Shown here in pieces: positions 52,868-61,730 of a stretch of 64,000 nucleotides of DNA; the stretch's first letter is position 1, and every line of letters begins with the position of its first letter. This stretch comes from Halovenus sp037080055 (GTDB taxonomy: Archaea; Halobacteriota; Halobacteria; Halobacteriales; Haloarculaceae), in the NCBI RefSeq assembly GCF_037080055.1, contig NZ_JBAOJI010000001.1, forward strand, positions 620,001 to 684,000, read 5' to 3'. The position numbers and the translations under genes were made by a program. The notes beneath the pieces were generated by a model. That model did no database searches and was not told the origin of the DNA. It worked only from the letters and a program-made list of their open reading frames with translations.

Positions 52868-53793
52868 TGGGAACTGGGCGATCAACGAGCATCGGTAGAC
52901 GTTCCGAGCGGTTTATATTGGCAGCAACTGTAACCAATTCTTATCGGATAGTGAACGAACGAATTGATTATCGGGCACGGAAATGGCTATTACAGCGATT
53001 CACCACTGACCGAAATTCGAACCAACTCCAACGGGTTGAGGCAATCGATTGGGACATCCTTGTCATTCTTGATGCGTGTCGAGTCGACACGTTGCGAGAG
53101 GTTGCCACATGGCCCATCGAAACCGCAGTCTCGCCGGCCAGTTGCACGCCAGAGTGGCTTCAGAAAGTCGTGGAACGCGGTGCGTTCGACGGGAGTCACG
53201 TTCTGTCGGGGAATCCACAGTACGAGAAAATCGAGTCGACGACAGACGCGACAACTGTCGAGCGGTGTTGGGAGAGTGACTGGGATAGCCAACGGCAAAC
53301 AGTGCTTCCGGAGCCGATTCTCGACCGGGCGACCGAGGTAGCCGAAGAAGCAGACAGTGTGGTCGCACACCACCAACAACCGCACTGGCCGTACGTTGCG
53401 AAACTGGACGAAGAGTGGCTACTCGCGTACGACGATCTCGGATCGTGGCAGGGGTCGGACGGTGAGGTTGACTCTGTACAGGTTGCGATGCAACGGGGAC
53501 TAATCTCGGTACGAGAGGCACAACGAGCGTATCGGGCATCGGTACAGAGCATCTGGGAGACACTCGTTCCATATCTGGTTCGCTGGATCGAGCGAGGAAA
53601 TACCGTCGTCGTGACCGCGGATCACGGAGAGACGTTCGGGCGACTGCAGGACTTTCTGTTCTACGAGCATCCGTGTGGCTGTCACCTTCCGCCGCTAGTG
53701 AACGTACCGTGGGCGGAGTTTCGGCCAGCCGAGACGACCGAAACGGGCGACGATCTCGAAGACAGGCTTCGAGCGCTCGGATATGCAGACTAA
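52867..53793 (+). CDS. Alkaline-phosphatase-superfamily protein, short form (II)
   Basis: A 308-residue protein. The GTG start overlaps the preceding TAG by one base; a downstream GTG at 52949 (MNERIDY...) is possible. The first metal site is VILDACRVDTLRE. SPASCTPEWL is at the nucleophile position. VVTADHGETFGR (about residue 250) and FYEHPCGCHLPPLVNVPW supply the C-terminal ligands. The tail is RLRALGYAD. Closest in this window to the short-form protein at 41812. The coupling to the GT42-like gene suggests a joint role. Confidence 0.8.
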   Translation: MGTGRSTSIGRRSERFILAATVTNSYRIVNERIDYRARKWLLQRFTTDRNSNQLQRVEAIDWDILVILDACRVDTLREVATWPIETAVSPASCTPEWLQKVVERGAFDGSHVLSGNPQYEKIESTTDATTVERCWESDWDSQRQTVLPEPILDRATEVAEEADSVVAHHQQPHWPYVAKLDEEWLLAYDDLGSWQGSDGEVDSVQVAMQRGLISVREAQRAYRASVQSIWETLVPYLVRWIERGNTVVVTADHGETFGRLQDFLFYEHPCGCHLPPLVNVPWAEFRPAETTETGDDLEDRLRALGYAD

Positions 53794-54915
53794 CTACGCC
53801 GTGACGTACTGACTCAGCACCGAACGAATGAGTTCGGCACGGTGTTCGTAACTGTATCGCCGGTCGGTCTCGTCCGGGTTGATTTCACGGTATTTGTCGG
53901 CTGCGGCCTCCATAACGGTCGACAGATCTTCCACGTCTCCAGCTTCGTAGGTGAGAATCCGTGGCTCGGTCTCGGCCACTTCTGTGATCGACGGTACGTC
54001 TGTTCCGACAACGACCAGCCCCGAAACGAGATACTCGAACAGTTTCAGCGGAGAAGTGTACTTCCTCGCTCGGAGATCAGCGGGCTGTTGGACGACAACG
54101 CCCACGTCGGCCGCCTTGAGATACTCAAACACACGTTGCTGTGAGACATGGCCCACGAAGTGAACCGCCTCCGCAACACCAGTGTTTGCCGCGTATGTCT
54201 GATATCGCTCAACGTTGGATTCGTCTCCACCCACGATGTACAGCGAAGCCGACCGATGCTGCGTCACGGCGTGGAATGCGTCGATCAGACACTCGATATC
54301 GTATTTACTCGCGTAGAGGCTGCCTGCGTATACGAAAACCGGACCATCTTCATCGATTCCGATTTCCGTCCGGAGTTGGCGCTTCGAGGCAGTCGGAACG
54401 TGGTCGGTGTTCGCAGCATCCCAGACAACGGCGTCTACGGTAATGCCGAGTTGTTCGAGGTCTTCTCGGATGCCGTTAGAAATCGTAACGACGCCATCGG
54501 CGCGGTTCAGTCGTCGGCGCTCGTCGGCCTCGCTCAAGTCTCCGAGTTGGGCGTAGGACTTGTGTGCTTCGTAGACGACGGGTGGGTGGAGGCGACGCGG
54601 GATCAGGCGGAGAAATCGGAGAAACGAGACATCCCTCGTGTAGATGGCGTCAATTCCTGCTCGGATACTGTGAGCGAGCGAGAGTGCGTAGTAAGCGGCG
54701 CGATCCAGCGTATCGTTACTGAGGGAGAACGGGCGACTAACTAACCGACCGTCGATTGAGAGGTCGTGATAAGATAAGTACTCGTGGACCGACTGCGGAG
54801 CAAACAGCGTCGGTGTACAGTTGATTGCGGAGAGAGCGTTGACCGTATTTATTATCTGTGTCCCAGAGGAATTTTGTTCTGCATATTCTGAGTGATAGAA
54901 GTATCCAACGTTCAT
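53794..54915 (-). CDS. Glycosyltransferase family 4
   Basis: A 373-residue GT-B enzyme. The N-terminus is VGYFYHSEYAEQNSSGTQII, with the acceptor-side Gly-rich loop. The nucleotide-sugar site has FVYAGSLYASKYDIECLIDA, IVGGDESN, FVGHVSQQRVFEYLKAADVG and RKYTSPLKLFEYLVSGL with the conserved Glu of the E-x7-E motif region. It would add a sugar to the island's glycan from a nucleotide-sugar donor. Stop is adjacent to the convergent phosphatase-fold gene. Confidence 0.9.
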   Translation of the reverse strand: MNVGYFYHSEYAEQNSSGTQIINTVNALSAINCTPTLFAPQSVHEYLSYHDLSIDGRLVSRPFSLSNDTLDRAAYYALSLAHSIRAGIDAIYTRDVSFLRFLRLIPRRLHPPVVYEAHKSYAQLGDLSEADERRRLNRADGVVTISNGIREDLEQLGITVDAVVWDAANTDHVPTASKRQLRTEIGIDEDGPVFVYAGSLYASKYDIECLIDAFHAVTQHRSASLYIVGGDESNVERYQTYAANTGVAEAVHFVGHVSQQRVFEYLKAADVGVVVQQPADLRARKYTSPLKLFEYLVSGLVVVGTDVPSITEVAETEPRILTYEAGDVEDLSTVMEAAADKYREINPDETDRRYSYEHRAELIRSVLSQYVTA

Positions 54916-54987
54916 TACGGGAGATATGTATGGCTCACAGCGTGGGATATATTGGTTTTACTCATTAGCAGACAGTAGAGCACGAAC

Positions 54988-56592
54988 TCACAGGTAGCCA
55001 AGATCCTCTAACCGGTCAGTAACCTCCGTTCGATCCTGTGAGTACGAAGCAGAGCGACCGAACGGAACGTCGTCGTACCGCTGCTGCTCGATAGGTTTTG
55101 AAAGGATGTCTCTGGTCAGCGAGTCCGCGAGTCGCTCCGGAACGGGAGCTTCAAGCGCGCCAAACAGCATCGGCGCGACAGCGAGCAGCGAAATCGGGCC
55201 GTCCGGCCGTCGGTCGATCGATGGTCCGGAAGCCACGAAAATCCCATGCTGTTTGTGGTTGTGTGAGTCAATCGACCGCATCGCCCGGCCGTGGAAGTTC
55301 GTCGAAATTTCGTGATCCATGCTGGCTGTCTGGAACAGGATATCACAGGCGTGCTCAGCGTACGGTCCATCGTAGACTGCCTCACGAGGCTTGACTGACT
55401 CGAAGACCTTCTCGCCGCGATCCGTCTCTAGATTCGAGAGCAACTTAACCAACTCGTCGCGAAGTTGTTCGTACTCGGCTTCCGTGACGACACCTGACTC
55501 GTCTCGGCCCGCAAGATTGATTCGAATCCCCTGCTCAGAGGTCCGGCGACAGTACGCCTGTGACGCCCGCCAATCGACGCCTTTTGCCAATGACTGTGTG
55601 ACCAATTCTGGGAGTACATCGATAATCTGTTGCTCGATACCGAGACGCTGTGCGATTCGGTATCCTTGTTGTGGTCCGAGGCCGATTCGCCCGAGGAGGT
55701 CACTGACGCGTGCAAGCGCGGCCATCGAGTCACTCTCTCCGCCGTCTTCGTCCGATTTGACTCCCGAGAGTTCGAGATTGGTTGGATTTGCAGTCGTCTC
55801 GACGTAGCCGTGCTCTTCGAGAATGTCGTTGAGATAGAGTTCACCGCTCGTCGGCCCCATCCCGTGATCCGAGACGAGTACCACGGTTGTCTCGTCGTCG
55901 ACGTGGTCGGTCAGTCGCCCGACGAGATCGTCAGTGGCACGGAATACCCGTCTGAACACCGCCTCTTCAGAGAAGTTGTGGAACACGGTGTCGGTCTTCT
56001 GGACCTGGATAAAAGCAAAATCCCAGTCGGTCGTCTCCATGAGATACGTCGCTGCCGATGCTCGAGAGCGGATCAACTCGGCGTACTCTGAGGCCGTCGG
56101 CTCGTCTTCGGAAGTTTCAGAAGAAGCGTAGATCCGGTATGGCTCACCGAGCGCATCCGAGAGTTCATCACGAATCCCCTCTGGATGGCCGCCCTCGTCA
56201 GCAGGAGCGAGATAGCCGGGAACGACGACGCCATCGATCTGTTCGGCGGGATGGGTGACCGGCACGTTGAGGACGATACTCGTCCGGTCAATTGCCGAGA
56301 GGTAGTTCCAGATAGCGGGGGCATCGACATCGTTGCGGGAGACAATCTCGGCCTCGTCGGGATAGCTGTCTCGGTAATCGAAGAAGTCGTACACGCCGTG
56401 GGTACTGGGGTCCAATCCAGTGTACATCGACGGCCACGCACTTCCAGTCCACGGCGGATGAGTCGCGGTGAGTGGTGCTTCGACCCCACCGTCTCTGAGT
56501 GCGGTGATGTTCGGCAGATCGTCCGTAAACCGGTCGAGATACCGAAAATCGACACCGTCCAAACCAACGACCAGAACCTGTTCAGACCCCAT
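54988..56592 (-). CDS. Alkaline-phosphatase-superfamily phosphodiesterase/nucleotide pyrophosphatase-like
   Basis: A 534-residue protein. Metal and nucleophile motifs: LVVGLDGVDFRYLDRF (Asp12), ATHPPWTGSAWPSMYTGLDP (Thr), FIQVQKTDTVFHNF, VVLVSDHGMGPTSG and NHKQHGIFVASGP (His). This is the type I phosphodiesterase pattern, in which a Thr nucleophile and two zinc ions cleave phosphodiesters; relatives act on nucleotide sugars. No signal peptide. The tail is RLEDLGYL. Likely acts in phosphodiester or nucleotide-sugar chemistry linked to the glycan. Confidence 0.87.
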   Translation of the reverse strand: MGSEQVLVVGLDGVDFRYLDRFTDDLPNITALRDGGVEAPLTATHPPWTGSAWPSMYTGLDPSTHGVYDFFDYRDSYPDEAEIVSRNDVDAPAIWNYLSAIDRTSIVLNVPVTHPAEQIDGVVVPGYLAPADEGGHPEGIRDELSDALGEPYRIYASSETSEDEPTASEYAELIRSRASAATYLMETTDWDFAFIQVQKTDTVFHNFSEEAVFRRVFRATDDLVGRLTDHVDDETTVVLVSDHGMGPTSGELYLNDILEEHGYVETTANPTNLELSGVKSDEDGGESDSMAALARVSDLLGRIGLGPQQGYRIAQRLGIEQQIIDVLPELVTQSLAKGVDWRASQAYCRRTSEQGIRINLAGRDESGVVTEAEYEQLRDELVKLLSNLETDRGEKVFESVKPREAVYDGPYAEHACDILFQTASMDHEISTNFHGRAMRSIDSHNHKQHGIFVASGPSIDRRPDGPISLLAVAPMLFGALEAPVPERLADSLTRDILSKPIEQQRYDDVPFGRSASYSQDRTEVTDRLEDLGYL

Positions 56593-56674
56593 ATTGGCCT
56601 GTGTTTCGGGGTGAGGTGTGATGTGTGCTTCGGTAGTCGAGAGCAGAACGTGAGCGGCTTTTTTGTACTGCGTG

Positions 56675-57781
56675 TTAGAGTAACTCGGTGTACGCTTCGA
56701 GATAGTGCCTAGTCGTCTGTTCTAGTGTGTACTGATCGCGGATCAGTCGTTCTGCCGATTTCCCGAGCTCCATTCGCAACTGTTCGTCTTCGACGAGAGT
56801 GACGAGATTGTCGGCCACGTCCTCCGGATCGTTTAGATCGTGAAACTGTGCGACCTGTCCGAACGGCTCGGTGAATTCGGGAATCTCGGAGAAGAGACAA
56901 GCGTTACCGAGCGCAAGCCCTTCGAGCGCAGCAACACAGAATCCCTCCCATCGGGAAGGCATCGCATAAATATCTATCTCGTCCATCATTTTGTACACCT
57001 GCTCACGCTCGTCGAGAAATCCGAGGAGGTGGAGTCGGTCGCTGTGACCCGTTCGCTCAATCTGTGCCGTCAACTGCTCACGTAACTCACCATCACCGGA
57101 GATGACGAGTTCGATCGGTCGGTCACTCCGGTTGTTTGCTCGGCCTACTCCGTCGATGAGTACGTCGTGGGCTTTCTGTTCGGTAAGCATTCCCGCAGAA
57201 CCGACCACTATCGCGCTTGAGCCGATCTCAGTGGCGTCGTAAATACTCCACTCTCGGTTCGTCGCTGCTTCGAGTCGGTCGAGGTTGACGCCGTTGTTGA
57301 TGACACTGACTTTCGAGTCGGCAAGCAGTGTTCGTTCCCAGCGAAAGAGCGACTCGCGGACAGACTCCGAGACGCAGGCGACCGAGTCGACGAGTGGATT
57401 TGTTAGCCCATTTGCGGCCCGACCTTTCCGCGTAAATCCATCGTGGTTATTGTGTTCGGTATGGATAATGGGTTTTCCGAGTCGTGTCGCGATGAGTTTC
57501 GCGTAAAATCCCGAATGAGGATGGTGTGTGTGGATGAGATCGTACCCCTCGAATACTGATTTGACCGTCGCATACTGTTCGGATGTGATCCGGAAAGTGT
57601 CTGGGACATCGAGACAAACTGTCTCGATACTGTCGATACCCTGGAAGGTGTCAATATCGAACCACGAGAGGACACCGACGCGGCCGAAGGAATCGAGCGA
57701 GGCTTGTGTCGTTGCGAGATCACCCGGCATACTCGTGTCACCGAGCGCGTTGACCACATGACAGACGCTGAGCCGCTCCAT
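56675..57781 (-). CDS. Glycosyltransferase family 4
   Basis: A 368-residue GT-B protein. The N-terminal domain has CHVVNALGDTSMPGDLATTQ and LIHTHHPHSGFYAKLIATRL. The nucleotide-sugar-binding half has AIVVGSAGMLTEQKAHDVLI, LVISGDGELREQL, HLLGFLDEREQVYKMMDEID and MPSRWEGFCVAALEGLALG. Catalytic Glu motif is intact. The donor sugar cannot be read. Confidence 0.92.
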   Translation of the reverse strand: MERLSVCHVVNALGDTSMPGDLATTQASLDSFGRVGVLSWFDIDTFQGIDSIETVCLDVPDTFRITSEQYATVKSVFEGYDLIHTHHPHSGFYAKLIATRLGKPIIHTEHNNHDGFTRKGRAANGLTNPLVDSVACVSESVRESLFRWERTLLADSKVSVINNGVNLDRLEAATNREWSIYDATEIGSSAIVVGSAGMLTEQKAHDVLIDGVGRANNRSDRPIELVISGDGELREQLTAQIERTGHSDRLHLLGFLDEREQVYKMMDEIDIYAMPSRWEGFCVAALEGLALGNACLFSEIPEFTEPFGQVAQFHDLNDPEDVADNLVTLVEDEQLRMELGKSAERLIRDQYTLEQTTRHYLEAYTELL

Positions 57782-57902
57782 TGGCCACCAATAAACGAAG
57801 ATACCAGAAATGAGTTGTGGGATGACACGGGTAGTATCTCATGGTGTGCAAGAGCGAGTGATTGAAATACTGACCAGCCATTGATCCCATCAAGATGACC
57901 GC

Positions 57903-59297
57903 ATGACAGAGAAGCCCAATATTATCTGGTTGACTCTCGATAGCGTGCGGTACGACCACACGACGATGAGTGGGTACGACCGCAATACGACGCCGGAGAT
58001 TCGGGCCATCGCAGACCGTACTGACGGAGTCTCTTTTTCGTCGTGTTTCTCACACGCACGGTCCTCTCCTGCCTCTGTCCCCTCGATTCTGAGCGGGACG
58101 TATCCGTCCCGACACAGAACGTATTTCGGGAACAGTCGACAGCTTCCAAGCGAGTTATCGCTGATATCAGAACTGTTAGGCGATGTGGGCTACCGGACAG
58201 TCGCGCTGTCGAACAACGGCTACGCGAGTTCACTGACCGGGCTTGACCGTGGATTCGATGACTTCACGCTTCTCGGCTCTTCTCCCGGTGAAATCCTGGA
58301 GAGTGCAGGACTCAAAAATCTCGTCAAATACGCTGCCAACATCCGACGACACTCTGTCGGATTCTCGACGGACTCTCACGCCCATTCCGCCGGCTATCTG
58401 ATGAACGAACTCGCAAAAGAAGAGCTCAAATCTCCCGACGAGCCACTCTTTTATTACATTCACTACAACGAACCTCATCGTGCGTACTACCCGCCACTGC
58501 CGTATCTCAACCGATACACTGACGAGATCAAGATGGACGGTCGGGAGGCGGCCTCAGTCGCGATGGAGATTCATCACAACCTGCTCGATATCGTCGCCAA
58601 CGGCTGTGATCTCAGCGAGGCCGAGATGGAGGCGCTCCTCGCGATGTACGACAGCGAAATCGCCTACACCGATCAGTTGGTCGGCGAACTGTTCGACGTG
58701 ATCGAAGAACACCTCGGGGAAACGATCCTCGTCGTGACTGCCGACCACGGTGAGCTATTCGGTGAGGACGACATGCTCGCTCACAAGTACAGCATGCACA
58801 ACGCTGTGCTCCACATTCCGATGGTAATCAAGGGGATTTCTGATCTCTCTGACGATGGCATCGTTCAGCATACGGATGTCGTGCGGACGCTACTGGAAAT
58901 TGCGGGCGCCGAGACGGAGACGATTCAGGGGGTCGATCTCCGAACCGATAGCCGCGAGTACGCGATTAGCCAATCGGGCGCGAGTGACCTGACGCCGCTG
59001 CTCGAACGGAATCCCGACTACGATCGGTCGAAATTCTGTACTGAAGAGTACTCAGTAATCCAGGACGGGGAGCACAAATACAGCCAGCGGCCAGACGATC
59101 CACGGCTGTACCGGCTTCCGGACGAGGAGACAAATCTCATTGACTCTGCAGAGGAACAGGCCACAGAGATGGCTTCCTGGCTCGAAGAGTGGCTCGAAAC
59201 GGAGGGGGAGGCGGTCGGTTCGGGAACCGAAGCCGAGGTCGACGAAGAGATGCGGTCACGACTCGCTGATCTCGGATATCTCGATCACGAAATGTAG
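57903..59297 (+). CDS. Sulfatase-like alkaline-phosphatase-superfamily enzyme (long form II)
   Basis: A 464-residue protein close to the one at 50100. The N-terminus is IIWLTLDSVRYDHTTMSGYD. ARSSPASVPSILSGTYPSRHR puts Ser54 or Ser55 at the nucleophile position. VVTADHGELFGEDDMLAHKY (about residue 279) and HNAVLHIPMVIKG supply the later ligands. The C-terminal acidic tail ends in RLADLGYLDHEM. The close match suggests duplication followed by divergence. Probably cytoplasmic. Confidence 0.85.
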   Translation: MTEKPNIIWLTLDSVRYDHTTMSGYDRNTTPEIRAIADRTDGVSFSSCFSHARSSPASVPSILSGTYPSRHRTYFGNSRQLPSELSLISELLGDVGYRTVALSNNGYASSLTGLDRGFDDFTLLGSSPGEILESAGLKNLVKYAANIRRHSVGFSTDSHAHSAGYLMNELAKEELKSPDEPLFYYIHYNEPHRAYYPPLPYLNRYTDEIKMDGREAASVAMEIHHNLLDIVANGCDLSEAEMEALLAMYDSEIAYTDQLVGELFDVIEEHLGETILVVTADHGELFGEDDMLAHKYSMHNAVLHIPMVIKGISDLSDDGIVQHTDVVRTLLEIAGAETETIQGVDLRTDSREYAISQSGASDLTPLLERNPDYDRSKFCTEEYSVIQDGEHKYSQRPDDPRLYRLPDEETNLIDSAEEQATEMASWLEEWLETEGEAVGSGTEAEVDEEMRSRLADLGYLDHEM

Positions 59298-59306
59298 AGT
59301 GCGTGG

Positions 59307-60278
59307 CTACATGTAGCCCAGATCTTCGAGTTGTTCGCGAACTTCCGACGAATCGCCAAGTTCGGTGTCTTCCTCTCGACCCTCCGGCGTGTGATCATGG
59401 CTGTCGAGTTCTGTCTCGATAGCCTGGCGCACGTCGAGCACGCTCGCGACACCGTCGATAATGTCCGGATCCGTCGCGGCGATCATCGCCGTCTCCGTGT
59501 GCAGGCCGTCCTGTAAGCCGTGATCGCTGACGAGGACGAGTTCGTCGTCCTCGCCGAGGTCGCCACGAAGTTCACCAACGAAGTCGTTCAGTTCATCGTA
59601 CGCACGCTCTTGGAGGGCTGGCCGGTCGTAACTGACGTGACCGACGAGATCGAGACCGCTGGTGTAGCCGAAGACGAGTTCGTACTGTTGGCCTCTGAGT
59701 GCTCGCCGGACTCGTGCGGTTCGGATCATCGTCATCTCCAGACACTGTTCGTAGAAGGCAACGGGATCGGCGGAGGTGTGACCGCCCTTCGCTTCGGGAT
59801 CACGCTCGAACAGTTCACCCATCTCTCGGCGGAGTTGGTGCTCTCGGTCTTCGCTGTCGGAATCAGTGACGTAGTTCGGGATGCCGATTGTCTTCGAGTC
59901 ATAATCGTCGAACACCGTCGAGAGGTCGTTGTCCGCGTAGTACGAGGCTGGTGTTCGGAATGCGTCTTCGTCAGTCTGGTTGAGCAACAAGGCTCCGAGT
60001 TGTGTCTGCACCGAGTCCGGCAGGACGTAGTCACCGGCTTTGCTTCCCATGCGGAGCACCGGACTGTCCCACGCGACGCCATCGTCGAGAACGAGTCCGT
60101 GCTTGTCCGGTCGAACGCCGGTGATGATCGTCGGCCAGAGTTCGTGCGTGCTCGGCTCTCCTTCGACGCTGTTGATCGTCTCGATCGGGGCGTGTGCCGC
60201 GAGCGTGAGATGCGGGTGCTCCTCAGGATCGACGAGGTCGGGGTCGAGCGCATCGATCCCGAAGACGACGACTGTCAT
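59307..60278 (-). CDS. Alkaline-phosphatase-superfamily nucleotide pyrophosphatase-like protein
   Basis: A 323-residue protein of the phosphodiesterase branch. VVFGIDALDPDLVD carries the first Asp, EPSTHELWPTIITGVRPDKHG the nucleophile Thr region, GYTSGLDLVGHVSYDRP the second site, and LVLVSDHGLQDGLHTETAM the third. The tail is REQLEDLGYM. It is smaller than the 534-residue relative and lacks its C-terminal extension. Substrate unknown. Its TATA box is at 60300-60314. Confidence 0.83.
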   Translation of the reverse strand: MTVVVFGIDALDPDLVDPEEHPHLTLAAHAPIETINSVEGEPSTHELWPTIITGVRPDKHGLVLDDGVAWDSPVLRMGSKAGDYVLPDSVQTQLGALLLNQTDEDAFRTPASYYADNDLSTVFDDYDSKTIGIPNYVTDSDSEDREHQLRREMGELFERDPEAKGGHTSADPVAFYEQCLEMTMIRTARVRRALRGQQYELVFGYTSGLDLVGHVSYDRPALQERAYDELNDFVGELRGDLGEDDELVLVSDHGLQDGLHTETAMIAATDPDIIDGVASVLDVRQAIETELDSHDHTPEGREEDTELGDSSEVREQLEDLGYM

Positions 60279-60299
60279 ACGCTTCGTAGCCTACCGGCG

Positions 60300-60314
60300 G
60301 AGTAATAGATTTCG
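60300..60314 (-). promoter_or_regulatory. BRE plus TATA box of the gene at 60278
   Basis: The minus strand reads CGAAATCTATTACTCC, a typical archaeal BRE (CGAAA) followed by the TATA core, 22-36 bases upstream of ATG 60278. Confidence 0.65.
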
Positions 60315-60486
60315 GCTTTTCGGATCGACAGTGACCTCTGAAACTGTGGTGTGCAGAGGGTTCCACGAGTGCTGTTCGGTCTGAGAACGTCCGATATCGT
60401 TCGCGGAAGGAATCGGCTCGGAGGGTTGTCATGTTCTGAGCGCTTGATGGTAATACATCCGAGAGCGTTCGTTTCCGGCATCTGAA

Positions 60487-61542
60487 TCATGCCTGGTCCA
60501 TCATCTCGCAGATATCAAGGTCAGTTTCAGCCTCCTGTCGTCGTTCGCGGAACTCCTCTGCCTGGTTGGCCTGGTCGTAGTACTGCTTGATCACCGGGAT
60601 CGTCGCGTTCGCGCGCTTCGAGACCAACTCAACCGGATAGCCCATGTTGAGTTGCCACGTGATCGAACCTGTCCGGACCGCGTGTGGTGATCGCGAGGAA
60701 GGGCACTTCGAGCAGTGCGTACGCGTCGTGAAGTCACAGGTCGGTCGGCGATTGCCGTGGGGGCACTCCTGCCAGAGACACGGCTGAGTCGCCTGATAGC
60801 ACTTCGCGCGAATAGTCGACTTCGAGGCGCGTCCCTCCCGCGTCGCGAACAGTGGCTCGCGGCCGTGATCGTCACGGGCGTCCGCTCGTTCGCGCGCGAT
60901 GTAGAACTGTAGCACATCGACGACGTTGTCCGAGAGGCCAACGTAGCGCTCCCCACGGTGTTTGTTCTTCAGCGGTGTCTGGGTCGACGGCCGGTGCTTG
61001 AACGAGAGTGACTGCTCGTCAGGGTCGAAATCGTCGAGATCGAGCGCTTTCACCGCGCCCATTCGAGCCCCGACGTGCCAGATCACCTCCAGCACTGCGT
61101 GCATGCTGGTGCCGTAGTACTCCTGGCTGTCCCGCAGCAGTTCCAGCGCCGCCAGGGCATCTTCCTGTGCGAGTCGTGTTTCGCTCTGTTCTTCGCTCCA
61201 GGAGAGGTTCGGTACGTCGATTGCATCTGAGAGACCGCGCTCGACGAGGTCGAGTGTCTCGAGATACTCAATCCAGAGTCGCACCGTGTTCAGCCGACTC
61301 TTGATCGTGGTCGGGGCAAAGCCCTGATCGCGCAAGGAGAGCTGGTACTCGTCCAGCGTCCACGCGTCGAGATCAGCGACAGTCTGTAGATCTTCCTCGA
61401 TGGCCTACTTGAGAAACTGGGTCATCCGCGAACGATAGCCCCGCAGCGTCTCCTCGGTGGCATCGGTCTGTCGTTTGCGCAGCCAGCGGTCGATGGCGGC
61501 CTCCAGTGAGACATCTTCGGCATCGGGGCGACTCTCAGGCAT
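60487..61542 (-). pseudogene. Tyrosine recombinase (integrase) interrupted by an amber codon
   Basis: One continuous frame encodes about 351 residues but is stopped by a TAG at 61405-61407. Upstream lies the SAM-like core-binding domain (LEAAIDRWLRKRQTDATEE, RGYRSRMTQFLK), downstream the rest (AIEEDLQTVADLDAW...). The catalytic domain keeps Arg (HVGARMGAVKAL), the Lys region (PLKNKHRGERYVGL), HxxR (SPHAVRTGSI) and Tyr (VIKQYYDQAN). The stop falls where Trp is expected (FLK-stop-AIEED), so a single TGG to TAG change explains it. A start within the downstream part would drop the DNA-binding arm. It marks a decayed integrative element. Confidence 0.88.
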
Positions 61543-61730
61543 CGTCGGTAGCACCTCGGGGTTCCAGCGCGTGATCGTCACGGTGGCGGATCGTGTACGC
61601 ACACGATGGCCGGTGGCCGTACTCACAGTCTTTCTTCGCCGAGCGGGTCACCTTGCGACTGCACTCGAGACACCAGAACTCACGGCTGGTCAGTCGGGTC
61701 GTCAGCGTGGTGGTGTTCGGAACGGCTCAT
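61535..61730 (-). pseudogene. Small zinc-finger protein, probably frameshifted
   Basis: An ATG at 61730 starts MSRSEHHHADDPTDQP and stops. One base out of frame, REFWCLECSRKVTRSAKKDC continues to HALEPRGATDDA, ending in a TGA that overlaps the integrase ATG. The Cys-Cys pairs (WCLEC, DCEYGHRPSC) look like a zinc finger. The simplest reading is one extra base near 61684. The upstream ATG overlaps the phosphatase stop. Together with the integrase it forms a broken operon. Confidence 0.55.
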
